NCBI GenBank assembly: GCA_002433055.1
Contig: DJHJ01000025.1
Coordinates: 1,418-65,417 of the forward strand
Direction of reading: 5' to 3'
Origin: Acidobacteriia bacterium UBA6623
Lineage (GTDB): Bacteria; Acidobacteriota; Terriglobia; Bryobacterales; UBA6623
Length of the DNA stretch: 64,000 bases
Numbering within the stretch: position 1 is the stretch's first letter; each line of letters opens with the position of its first letter. This document shows positions 33,804 through 43,080 of this stretch, piece after piece. Position numbers and translations under genes: made by a program. The notes beneath the pieces were generated by a model. It worked only from the letters and a program-made list of their open reading frames with translations, searched no databases and was not told the origin of the DNA.

Positions 33804-34817
33804 ATGCAACACCAAGGTTACGCGCGAGCTGGATATGCCGCAGTTATGAGCTTTCTGGTTGTCGTTGGACTTCTCTCGGTAGCTATCACTCCTCCGCATC
33901 GCAACTTCGAGAAGCCGGTTACCATCAAAATCGACCCTGGGACCTCGAGTGTTGAAATTGCAAATGTACTTGAAAACAGAGGGGTTATTTCGTCGAAGTG
34001 GCTTTTTTTGTTGACGAGAACACTGCAGCCGCAAACGGTTCTGCTGGCAGGAGAATATCGGTTTACTCGTCCAATGACAGCCAGTCAAGTGTTTGACAAG
34101 ATAGCTAATGGAAAGGTGAATTACTATAGGGTCACGATCCCGGAAGGACTTACCAGGTTTGAGATCGCTGATCTTTTAGCCAGACAGGGCCTTGCCGACA
34201 GGGACACATTCTTGGCTGTCACGCAACGCTCTGAATGGGTCGGCGATTTAGCCCCAAAAGCCTCAAATCTGGAAGGCTTCTTATTTCCTGACACATACTA
34301 CTTTACTCGAGGTGTTACAGCTACCGAGCTCGGCGAAATGATGGTTGACCAGTTCAGACGTGTCTTTCGTAAAATTGCACCCGAACGCCCTTCTGGATGG
34401 ACTCCTCAGGATGTGGTTACATTGGCTTCTTTGATTGAAAAAGAGACCGGTGCACGGAGCGAGCGGCGTCTCGTGTCTTCAGTCTTTCACAACCGGCTAC
34501 GCCAAAACATTCTTCTCCAGTGCGACCCCACGGTCATCTATGGTCTGATACTAGAAAACCGTTTTAGGGGGACGATCTATCGCTCGGATCTACGCGACGA
34601 GCATTCATATAACACATACATCCACCCGGGCTTGCCCCCTGGGCCAATTGCAAACCCCGGCCGAAAGGCACTAGAGGCGGCCGTCCATCCAGACCAAACC
34701 GAGTATATATTCTTTGTCGCTCATCCTACTGAGTACGGACGTCACGTTTTCTCCAAGACCTTACAAGCTCACGAACGAGCAGTCGTGGAGTACAGGAGGA
34801 GCCGCAAACAGGATTAG
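33804..34817 (+). CDS. mltG: Endolytic murein transglycosylase MltG
   Basis: MltG cuts nascent peptidoglycan strands and sets glycan length. The 337-residue protein has one N-terminal membrane anchor (residues ~10-29), a LysM-like region, and the YceG catalytic domain with A-S-L-I-E-K-E-T, where the first Glu is catalytic, and G-L-P-P-G-P-I-A-N-P-G near residue 278. The usual L-Q-(S/T)-D-P-T motif reads L-Q-C-D-P-T here. It is coupled to ruvX with a 7-bp gap. Confidence 0.95.
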   Translation: MQHQGYARAGYAAVMSFLVVVGLLSVAITPPHRNFEKPVTIKIDPGTSSVEIANVLENRGVISSKWLFLLTRTLQPQTVLLAGEYRFTRPMTASQVFDKIANGKVNYYRVTIPEGLTRFEIADLLARQGLADRDTFLAVTQRSEWVGDLAPKASNLEGFLFPDTYYFTRGVTATELGEMMVDQFRRVFRKIAPERPSGWTPQDVVTLASLIEKETGARSERRLVSSVFHNRLRQNILLQCDPTVIYGLILENRFRGTIYRSDLRDEHSYNTYIHPGLPPGPIANPGRKALEAAVHPDQTEYIFFVAHPTEYGRHVFSKTLQAHERAVVEYRRSRKQD

Positions 34818-34851
34818 CTACACGTACATGCCGCCGCCAGTTGCTCAAAAA

Positions 34852-35880
34852 TCAAAGTGGATTGCCCTGTCCCGGTGTTATGCTTCTGCCTTGGCGCGCT
34901 GCATCATAGATTGCCATAACTAACGCAAGAGCTTCGAAGCCTTCCTTCCCTGCACATTTGGGGTCACGACCCTGTGCAACAGCCTCGCCGAAATCAACAA
35001 ACTGGCGCTTGATTGGTTCGATAGAGATTGCCATCGGATCAGATGCTCCTGAATCAAAGCGGTGACTGATTGGAGCGTCGGAGTTGTCACCCTCCGTCAG
35101 ATCGAAAGTCACTAGCTTACCCCCTTCAATGACCGCCGACCCTTTGGTTCCGTGCAGCTCCACTTTTTCCGGGTAGCCAGGCTGCATAGAAGTAGAAGCT
35201 TGGAGTACTCCGGTTGAGCCGCTGCTATACGTCAGCAGGGCGTTCACCACGTCTTCTGACTCCATTTTGTGAGTTGCTCCCAGTTGCCAATTGGCCTGGA
35301 CTTCTCTAACCGCTCCAGCAAAGTAGAGCAGCAAGTCGGCAGTGTGAATGCCTTGGTTTATCAGCGCGCCTCCACCTTCAATTGCCCATGTCCCCTTTCC
35401 TGGTCTGTCGTAGTAGGTTTGCGGCCGGCACCACTTAACATACCCGTCTGCTTGAATAATTGTTCCCAGTCGGCCTGCGTCAAGAGCACCCTTAACAAAT
35501 AGGCTCGATTCGTCGAAGCGATACTGACTAACAACACCTAGCCGAAGGCCGGCTTCTCTTGTCAGTCGTATCATTTCTGCGGCATCACTTAGTGTCAAAG
35601 CGATAGGCTTTTGGACTAAGACATGTTTTCCTGCTGCTACAGCCTCTCGTGTAATCGCCAGGCGTGAATCGGGAAACGAGCAGATGTCAACGTAGTCAAT
35701 ATTGTGCTGTTTGCAAAGATTGCGATAATCCTTGATGAAGGTGGCGCCGTATTTATCAGCAAAAGCAGATCCTTTCTCAGCACCACGGTTCGAAACTGCT
35801 ACTAACTCGTAACCAATTTCCTTGTATGCAAGGGCATGTTTGTGGGCTATTGCACCCGTTCCAACGATTCCTACTCTCAT
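34852..35880 (-). CDS. Gfo/Idh/MocA family oxidoreductase, cytosolic
   Basis: The 342-residue protein starts directly with the Rossmann loop V-G-I-V-G-T-G-A-I-A and has no signal peptide, unlike its Tat-exported paralogues in this window. The family signature reads V-Q-K-P-I (Gln for the usual Glu) near residue 97, and G-G-A-L-I-N-Q-G-I-H-T-A-D-L is the C-terminal-domain helix. It should oxidise a sugar, inositol or glycoside with NAD(P) in the cytoplasm. The TIM-barrel gene lies 67 bp upstream on the same strand, so the pair may be one transcription unit. Confidence 0.9.
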   Translation of the reverse strand: MRVGIVGTGAIAHKHALAYKEIGYELVAVSNRGAEKGSAFADKYGATFIKDYRNLCKQHNIDYVDICSFPDSRLAITREAVAAGKHVLVQKPIALTLSDAAEMIRLTREAGLRLGVVSQYRFDESSLFVKGALDAGRLGTIIQADGYVKWCRPQTYYDRPGKGTWAIEGGGALINQGIHTADLLLYFAGAVREVQANWQLGATHKMESEDVVNALLTYSSGSTGVLQASTSMQPGYPEKVELHGTKGSAVIEGGKLVTFDLTEGDNSDAPISHRFDSGASDPMAISIEPIKRQFVDFGEAVAQGRDPKCAGKEGFEALALVMAIYDAARQGRSITPGQGNPL

Positions 35881-35947
35881 AGGAATTATTGTAGGCCGGC
35901 ATGGCCATCACCGTGGCTATTTTAGAGATAATCTCCGGGGTATCAAT

Positions 35948-37003
35948 CTAAGATTCTCGCCAGCCGTGTTCTTCTTGTACAGAGATCATAGCTGCAAGGA
36001 TGTCGTTCCAAGTTCCTGGATCCATCATAATTTCGTTGGGAAACATACAGCCATCCCAGCAAATGTGGCGGCAAGCTTTGGTGAGTTGTCCATTATCATC
36101 ACGCAGCCAGAATCCGGCATGCCGAGAGATATCAAGTTTCCCATTAGGGTCATTTGCTAGACAATGGCGACCGGTCTTGTCGTGACTCCCTGAACCTTTG
36201 ACGGTTGCGTCGTTTTGGGCAACGTGGAAATCAATCGTCCAAGGTCGAAGCAGGCTTGTTAGCCTACGCAGAGCCGCGTCAAGCTCCTCCTGATCCCAGC
36301 AGAAACCTTCTGGCACCAGAGAATCTTGCGGGGCATTGTATCCAAGCAGATAAAGAAGGGTGTGCGCCATGTCGGCCTGGAAGCCTACATTTGACCTGTC
36401 TGTAATTTCGAGCAGACTCACCATTTGTCGCCAGCTATGCATGCCCCCCCAGCAAATTTCCCCTTCGGCCGCTAGGCGTTCGCCGTGGTCGTCTGCGATT
36501 GCTGCAGCCTGCTGAAAGGTTTCTGCAATCGTATTACTGTTAGCTGTAATATCTCCTGCAGTCCATTCGGCGACGCTACAAGCTGAATCGATGCGAACTA
36601 CGCCATACGGCCTAACTCCAAGTTCACGCAGCCGGCTTGCGATACCACAAGCTTTTCGAACCTGCTCCAAAAATCTGGTGCGGCCCTCACCTGGGTCCAT
36701 AGCTGAACCACCACCCGTCGGTGGCCAAACTGGCGCCACCACCGAACCGATGACTAGGCTGTGAGAGGCAAATTTGTCCGCCCACGATTTTAGTGCGTCG
36801 TTATCTATATCGATACTGATATGTGGATCGGCTAGGAAAAGATCGACGCCATCAAATTTAACACCACTGACACTAGCAGCAGCAGTGAGGGCGAGCATGG
36901 TGTCTAGGTCAATCGGAGGTTCAGAATCCGGACCTTTGCCAACGACACCGGGCCACGCTGCATTGTGAAGTTTGGGGTAGTTGTTTTTTTTTGTGGTACT
37001 CAT
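35948..37003 (-). CDS. Xylose-isomerase-like TIM-barrel protein
   Basis: The ATG at 37003 is preferred to one at 37069, which adds 22 unsupported residues. The 351-residue protein has barrel strands with plausible metal ligands: A-A-E-G-E-I-C-W-G (~185), V-G-F-Q-A-D-M-A-H-T (~215) and F-H-V-A-Q-N-D (~265). It has no signal peptide. Its neighbour downstream on the same strand is a cytosolic Gfo/Idh/MocA oxidoreductase, a classic pairing in sugar and inositol catabolism. The sequence has a long insert compared with minimal family members, so the substrate is uncertain. Confidence 0.8.
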   Translation of the reverse strand: MSTTKKNNYPKLHNAAWPGVVGKGPDSEPPIDLDTMLALTAAASVSGVKFDGVDLFLADPHISIDIDNDALKSWADKFASHSLVIGSVVAPVWPPTGGGSAMDPGEGRTRFLEQVRKACGIASRLRELGVRPYGVVRIDSACSVAEWTAGDITANSNTIAETFQQAAAIADDHGERLAAEGEICWGGMHSWRQMVSLLEITDRSNVGFQADMAHTLLYLLGYNAPQDSLVPEGFCWDQEELDAALRRLTSLLRPWTIDFHVAQNDATVKGSGSHDKTGRHCLANDPNGKLDISRHAGFWLRDDNGQLTKACRHICWDGCMFPNEIMMDPGTWNDILAAMISVQEEHGWRES

Positions 37004-37209
37004 AGAAGGCCTTATTGTGCAAAGGAAGCCTTGAAAGACTCTCTGCATGTAACGAGCATGTGTTTGCAAGCGATCGAACCCGATGCCGAACCGCTCAAGT
37101 ATACAATCTCTCGGAGTTCCCCTTCCAGCAATTACCAGTGTTGCTGCCCCCTGTCAATCTCTAACGGTATAATCTTTGGTTGGTTTTCCTCCTGGAAGAG
37201 AATAGCTGA

Positions 37210-40107
37210 ATGTGCATAGTGTTTCGTCTTCTGTATTTTGCGTGCTTATTTTTTATACCTTGGGGCTTAAAAGGCGCCGAGATCCCGCCCACCCCCTCTT
37301 TTGAAGAGCACATCTCTGAAATTTTCACCCGGAAGTGTATTGTTTGTCATGGTAGCGATAGCCCTCAAGGAGGGCTGAGCCTGACCACCTCTGCCGAGGT
37401 TTTACGAGGTGGCAAGACAGGGCCCGCGGTCGTGGTTGGGTCCGCTGAGCGCAGCCTGCTGGTCGCGAAGGTTGTTTCCGGAGCAATGCCACCAATAAAC
37501 GACAAGCTGACAGCTAGTGAAATTGCAATAGTGCGTGCATGGATAGACGGAGGGGCCTTATCCCGGGATGGTCTACCAGTACTGACCGAAAAGGATGCCA
37601 TTCCAATATTTCAGATGCGCTGCGTCAACTGCCACGGAAAGCGTCGTAGAGAGGGCGACCTCGATCTACGAACACTTGCGAGTGCTCTGAAAGGGGGAAA
37701 ATCGGGCCCAGCTATTGTCCGCGGAAACCCTGGAGAAAGCCTAGTTTTGCACCGCATCAAATCGGGCGAAATGCCCCCACCTGAGATGCTGTTCGAAAAC
37801 CAGGTGCGCCCGCCGAGCAATGAGGAAGTAGAAGTACTTCAGAGATGGATTGCTGAGGGTGCTCAAGATGATAACCCGCAGCAACAACCTCAGTTGACCA
37901 AAGTGAGCAAGGATGATCAAAGCTTCTGGGCTTTTAAGGCACCAATACGCACCAAGCCACCGCCTGTGAAACACTCTGGCCGCGTCCACAATCCTATCGA
38001 TCAATTCCTGTTAGCTGCGCTCGAAAAAAAAGGGCTGACCTATTCACCTCGGGCTGACAGCCAGACTCTGGTGCGCCGTGCATATCTAGATTTAATTGGC
38101 ATGCCACCGACCCCAGAAGAGATGGAAGCCTTCATGGAAGAACCTACGGAAGAGGCTTATGGACACCTTATCGATCGACTTCTAGGGTCACGCCACTATG
38201 GGGAAAGGTGGGCGCAGGTCTGGCTTGATTTAGCAGGATATGCCGACTCGGAAGGAATTATTGACGAGGATCGAGTGCGACCCCATGCCTGGCGATACCG
38301 TGATTACGTGATTCGTGCCTTAAACAGCGACCGAACCTACGACCAATTTCTGACTGAACAGCTTGCAGGGGACGAGTTGATACCAGCCGGGAAGCGTGAC
38401 CAAGTCACATCGGAAATGATCGACATACTTGCAGCTACTGGTTTCTTGCGAATGGCCCCGGACGGCACATATTCTCTACCAAATGGGTCACTAGCCGAGC
38501 GAATGACGGTGATTGCCGATGAAATTGAGGTGCTTGGCTCTTCCGTGTTGGGGCTGACCGTTGGTTGTGCACGGTGTCACGACCACAAGTACGACCCTAT
38601 TTCGCAACATGACTACTACCGTTTTAGTGCGATTCTACAGGCTGCTTTTGATCCGTACGACTGGATCAAGCCAACTGAACGACACTTGGAAGTTGCAACA
38701 GAACAGGACCGCCACGAGATTTCGGAGTTCAATGCTCCAATTCAAATCGCGGTGCAAGAATTAGAGCGAGAGCTAGAGGAAAATAGAAAACCCTATAGAA
38801 AGCAGCTTTTTGAGAAACGTCTTGCGAAGCTACCCCAAAATATTCAGGGCGATCTTCGCGATCTAATTTCGACACCAAAGGAAAAACGCAATGGGGTGCA
38901 GCAATATCTAGCAGAAAGCTTTCACGAATTTATAGACATCAGCGATGAAGAACTAACCACGGCATTTCCTGAATTCAAGACCAAGTACGACGAAATTAAA
39001 CAGTCTTTAGAGGACAAGAAAAAAAAGTTACGCCCAACCCCAAGAATTCGAGCCCTGTATGACATGGGGGGAGAGCCGTCACCCACATACTTATTGGTTC
39101 GAGGGGAAGCTCAATCGATCGGCCATCGAGTGTACCCCGGCGTTCCGGAGGTCCTAACGGCAGGACTCAAACCGTACGGCCAGCTACATCCTGGAAAAAC
39201 CGGCGAAACTAGCGGAAACCGTTTAGCCCTTGCTCGGTGGCTGACACAACCCAATCACCCGCTTACCTCAAGAGTTATGGTTAATAGACTTTGGATGAAC
39301 CATTTTGGGCACGGGTTGGTATCTACACCAGCCAATTTTGGACGTACGGGCACACCACCTTCTCATCCGCAACTGCTCGATTGGCTGGCAACTGAGTTTG
39401 TTCGAACGGGCTGGAGCATCAAAGCAATGCACCGCCTCATGATGACGTCAGAAGCATATCAACAGAGCTCGCAGCCTGATGAGATGACAGTAAAGGGTGA
39501 TCCCGGCAACATTCTGTTTTCTCGCATGCCGTTGCAACGCATGAGTGCAGAAGTCCTGCACGACTCAATTTTGCGTGTTGTCGGACGACTTGATGACACG
39601 TCATTTGGGGAACCTGTACCAGTCGAAAAGCATTCAAACGGAGAAATTCTTCCGAAGGCTTCGGAACAGGGTCGCAGACGTGCGATCTATGTTCTTAAGA
39701 GACGGCGTACACCATTGACGCTCCTCGATGTTTTTGATTTGCCGCGGCTTTCACCCAATTGCACTGAACGGACAGTTTCTAACGTTGCCCCACAGGCTTT
39801 GCAATTGTTGAATAGTGAGAAACTCATCGAAGATGCCCGCTTCCTTGCTGCGCGACTTATCGATGAATACCCACACGAACCCGAGAAGCAACTTCGATCA
39901 CTATACCAACGTGTTCTATCACGAACACCTACTGAAAAGGAAGCCAAAAGCTTTGAGAAGGATTTGTCACTGCTAGCGTTGAACTGGCGGTCATATTTGG
40001 AAGAGAAGCGCTTCGATGCACCGAGGAACGCAACCGCGCAATGGTACGCTTTGGGATCGCTTGCTCATACATTACTGAACTCTGCTGAATTTATATACAT
40101 CGACTGA
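37210..40107 (+). CDS. Exported PSCyt1/DUF1549/DUF1553 multi-haem-motif protein, paralogue 1
   Basis: This 965-residue exported protein (signal peptide residues 1-22) has two N-terminal planctomycete-type cytochrome domains with haem c motifs C43-I-V-C46-H47 and C138-V-N-C141-H142. A DUF1549 (PSCyt2) region follows at ~250-460, with a third motif C453-A-R-C456-H457 in G-C-A-R-C-H-D-H-K-Y-D-P. The DUF1553 (PSD1) domain occupies ~680-960, ending in L-L-N-S-A-E-F-I-Y-I-D. Such proteins are abundant in Planctomycetes and Acidobacteria beside DUF1501 proteins, and their role is unknown. The middle (about 470-640) is helical and charged. The paralogue follows after 17 bp. Confidence 0.93.
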   Translation: MCIVFRLLYFACLFFIPWGLKGAEIPPTPSFEEHISEIFTRKCIVCHGSDSPQGGLSLTTSAEVLRGGKTGPAVVVGSAERSLLVAKVVSGAMPPINDKLTASEIAIVRAWIDGGALSRDGLPVLTEKDAIPIFQMRCVNCHGKRRREGDLDLRTLASALKGGKSGPAIVRGNPGESLVLHRIKSGEMPPPEMLFENQVRPPSNEEVEVLQRWIAEGAQDDNPQQQPQLTKVSKDDQSFWAFKAPIRTKPPPVKHSGRVHNPIDQFLLAALEKKGLTYSPRADSQTLVRRAYLDLIGMPPTPEEMEAFMEEPTEEAYGHLIDRLLGSRHYGERWAQVWLDLAGYADSEGIIDEDRVRPHAWRYRDYVIRALNSDRTYDQFLTEQLAGDELIPAGKRDQVTSEMIDILAATGFLRMAPDGTYSLPNGSLAERMTVIADEIEVLGSSVLGLTVGCARCHDHKYDPISQHDYYRFSAILQAAFDPYDWIKPTERHLEVATEQDRHEISEFNAPIQIAVQELERELEENRKPYRKQLFEKRLAKLPQNIQGDLRDLISTPKEKRNGVQQYLAESFHEFIDISDEELTTAFPEFKTKYDEIKQSLEDKKKKLRPTPRIRALYDMGGEPSPTYLLVRGEAQSIGHRVYPGVPEVLTAGLKPYGQLHPGKTGETSGNRLALARWLTQPNHPLTSRVMVNRLWMNHFGHGLVSTPANFGRTGTPPSHPQLLDWLATEFVRTGWSIKAMHRLMMTSEAYQQSSQPDEMTVKGDPGNILFSRMPLQRMSAEVLHDSILRVVGRLDDTSFGEPVPVEKHSNGEILPKASEQGRRRAIYVLKRRRTPLTLLDVFDLPRLSPNCTERTVSNVAPQALQLLNSEKLIEDARFLAARLIDEYPHEPEKQLRSLYQRVLSRTPTEKEAKSFEKDLSLLALNWRSYLEEKRFDAPRNATAQWYALGSLAHTLLNSAEFIYID

Positions 40108-40124
40108 TTTCTGGGGAGGGTCCG

Positions 40125-43073
40125 ATGAGAACCTTCTCGTACCAGGTAAACTGGTGGGCTATGACATCAAGACACTTCGACGGCTTATTTGGTGTTGTAT
40201 TGTTGGCGTTATTAGCTTTGCCAACGGACTTGGCCGCTGCCTCGGACTTTGAGAACGATGTACTCCCAGTTTTTGTCGAAAGATGCATAGTTTGCCATGG
40301 TGCCAGCTCACCTCAAAAAGGACTTGACCTACGAACGGTGTCGTCCATACGCAAAGGTAGTGAATCAGGGGCGGTGATCGAAGTCAGTCGCCCTGAAGAA
40401 AGCTTGCTGCTTACAAAAATTGCTACGGGCTCTATGCCTCCGGGCGAGATGAAGCTAGAACCCCAAGAGATAGAATCCATTCGGCAATGGATCGCAAACA
40501 TTGAAACTTCAACCACTGACGGGGTGGCTCACAGCAAACGACAGATTACTGAGCGTGATGTGTTGCCTATTATCCAAGCCGGCTGCTTAGCCTGTCACGG
40601 CAAGAGAAAACAGGAGGCAGAATTAGATCTTCGCACGCGTGCCAGCATGTTGGCTGGGGGAAAATCTGGACCGGCTATAGTACTCGGTAGACCGGCAGAA
40701 AGTCTCCTCATAGAGAGACTCGAAGCACGGGAGATGCCTCCGCTTAAAAAGATGCACGAAGCCTCCGTTAAGTCGCCAACCGTGGCAGAGGTTGCTGTCC
40801 TTAAGCAATGGATCAAGGCTGGAGCCCCCCCAATGCCGATCAAGACGACCACAACCGACTTTCCGATTTCTCAGCAAGAGCGCAACCATTGGTCTTTTTT
40901 GCCGCCACAACGACCAACAGTTCCTGAAGTCAGAGACCAACACCTAGTACGTAATGAAATCGATGCTTTTCTGCTGGGCAAGCTCGAAAAAAAGGGACTT
41001 ACTTACTCTCCCTCTGCGGATAAACTTAAACTCCTGCGGCGGCTTTACCTTGATGTGACAGGAACCCCCCCCACTCCTCAGGAAATCGAAGCGTTTTTGC
41101 GTGATGAGAGCTCAGACGCCTATGATCGCGAGGTGGATCGTTTGCTCGCTTCACCAGCATACGGTGAAAGATGGGCACGACATTGGCTAGATTTAGCTGG
41201 TTATTCGGACTCGCGTGGGATTGGGTTTGAAGATAAGATTCGGCCCCACGCCTGGCGATTTAGAGATTATGTCATACGGTCACTAAATGAAGATAAACCC
41301 TACCAGCAATTTTTAACCGAACAACTTGCTGGTGATGAACAAACCGACTACACAAAAGAACCGGTTACGCAGCAACTAATAGATCGATTGGCTGCCACAG
41401 GGTTTTTGCGGACAACACCTGACAGCACCTATGAACCCGAGTTCGCATATATTCCCGAGCGGATGACCGTTATCGCAAACACCGTCCAGGTGGTTAGTTC
41501 GGCGGTTATGGGACTAACGATGGGTTGTGCCCGTTGCCATGATCACAAATATGACCCTATTTCACAGAGTGATTATTATCGATTTGCGGCGATTTTCCAG
41601 ACTGCCTATGACCCCTACGACTGGCGTGTACCGAAAGAACGACTTCTTGATATCGCATTGGATGAGGAAAAAGCCGCCGCCGCAACGCACAATTCACCAA
41701 TTGAGAAAGAAATAAGCCTTCTGGAAGAATCAATTAAACAGATTGAAAAGCCTTACCGTGACAGATTGTTGATGCAGAGGATCGAGTCTCTTCCCATGCC
41801 AGAGCGCGTGAAACTCAAGGAGCTTGTCAACGCTTCGGAAGATGAACGGACTCTAGAACAGAAGGAGTTGGCACACAAATACCAAGACGAATTTGACATC
41901 ACAAGAGTTGCACTTACTCAGGCATTTGACGAGCTGAGAGATGCGGTCAGGCCGCTTATCGAGGAACTCAACAATAAGATTGCGTCACGGAAAGCCAAGC
42001 CAGCAATTCGAGCACTGGTTGATATGGGTGGTATGCCGTCAGCCCATTACCTATTAAATCGTGGTGAACCGTTGGCCCCACTTGAGCAGGTTGAACCTGG
42101 AGTGCCGGCCCTGTTCGCAGGTGTGCTGGATTCGTACAGAGTTCAAAAGCCCTGGGCAGGAGCATCTACAAGTGGACGTCGACTTGCACTAGCCCACTGG
42201 CTGACGCAACCCAATCATCCTCTGACTTGGAGAGTTATCATCAATCAGATATGGACTCGTCGTTTCGGCCTTGGACTAGTGATGAACCCATCTAACTTTG
42301 GTAAGTTGACTCCAGCCCCTCCTCACATCCAACTGCTCGATTGGTTGGCAGTCGAATTGGTTGAAAACGGCGGCCAATTGAAACACATCCATCGCTTGAT
42401 GCTCACCTCGACAGCATATCGGCAATCTTCTGCTCGGCGATCCAGACTAATGCTGCTAGACCCGGAAAATGTTCTGTTTGGGCGTATGTTGCTAAGACGC
42501 ATGGACGCCGAACAGCTCTATGATTCACTTCTCAAGGTGACCGAGCGGCTAAATCCAGAAGCCTTTGGCCTTCCCGAGCATGTTGGACTCAACGAAAGCA
42601 ATGAAGTTGTTGCGCAAGGCACCGACAATAGCTTTCGGCGTAGCATCTATGTCCTGCAGCGACGCACTTCACGGGTCACTCTGATGGATGCCTACGATCT
42701 GCCTCATATGACTCCAAATTGTTTGGAGCGTCGTGAATCAACCGTATCAACACAGGCACTTCACATGATGAACGGTGAGCCTGTGTGGAACCATGCAAAA
42801 CACCTAGCCGGACGTATTATTGACAGAGTAGGACCAGCATCAAATGTGACACACCAGATCAGAGCGGCATTTCTGAGTGTTCTGTCCAGACATCCAACCG
42901 ACACCGAGGTAGAGCGGTCAGCAAAAACGATAGCTGAACTGAGAAGGCACTGGCCCGCACGACTGGCAGGTGATGGTTCATTCGCACCAAGGGAATGGGC
43001 TGCTCGGTGGCTTTCACTTGCCGGCTTTGTTCACACCTTGCTGAATTCTGCGGAATTTGTATACATTGATTGA
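40125..43073 (+). CDS. Exported PSCyt1/DUF1549/DUF1553 multi-haem-motif protein, paralogue 2
   Basis: This 982-residue protein has the same domain order as its upstream neighbour: two PSCyt1 domains with C54-I-V-C57-H58 and C154-L-A-C157-H158, a DUF1549 region with C468-A-R-C471-H472, a charged helical middle, and a DUF1553 domain ending in L-L-N-S-A-E-F-V-Y-I-D. A GGGAGGG lies just before the ATG. The two are clearly a tandem duplication that has since diverged. The DUF1501 gene follows with a short gap, which suggests a three-gene operon. Confidence 0.93.
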   Translation: MRTFSYQVNWWAMTSRHFDGLFGVVLLALLALPTDLAAASDFENDVLPVFVERCIVCHGASSPQKGLDLRTVSSIRKGSESGAVIEVSRPEESLLLTKIATGSMPPGEMKLEPQEIESIRQWIANIETSTTDGVAHSKRQITERDVLPIIQAGCLACHGKRKQEAELDLRTRASMLAGGKSGPAIVLGRPAESLLIERLEAREMPPLKKMHEASVKSPTVAEVAVLKQWIKAGAPPMPIKTTTTDFPISQQERNHWSFLPPQRPTVPEVRDQHLVRNEIDAFLLGKLEKKGLTYSPSADKLKLLRRLYLDVTGTPPTPQEIEAFLRDESSDAYDREVDRLLASPAYGERWARHWLDLAGYSDSRGIGFEDKIRPHAWRFRDYVIRSLNEDKPYQQFLTEQLAGDEQTDYTKEPVTQQLIDRLAATGFLRTTPDSTYEPEFAYIPERMTVIANTVQVVSSAVMGLTMGCARCHDHKYDPISQSDYYRFAAIFQTAYDPYDWRVPKERLLDIALDEEKAAAATHNSPIEKEISLLEESIKQIEKPYRDRLLMQRIESLPMPERVKLKELVNASEDERTLEQKELAHKYQDEFDITRVALTQAFDELRDAVRPLIEELNNKIASRKAKPAIRALVDMGGMPSAHYLLNRGEPLAPLEQVEPGVPALFAGVLDSYRVQKPWAGASTSGRRLALAHWLTQPNHPLTWRVIINQIWTRRFGLGLVMNPSNFGKLTPAPPHIQLLDWLAVELVENGGQLKHIHRLMLTSTAYRQSSARRSRLMLLDPENVLFGRMLLRRMDAEQLYDSLLKVTERLNPEAFGLPEHVGLNESNEVVAQGTDNSFRRSIYVLQRRTSRVTLMDAYDLPHMTPNCLERRESTVSTQALHMMNGEPVWNHAKHLAGRIIDRVGPASNVTHQIRAAFLSVLSRHPTDTEVERSAKTIAELRRHWPARLAGDGSFAPREWAARWLSLAGFVHTLLNSAEFVYID

Positions 43074-43080
43074 GTCTCCT

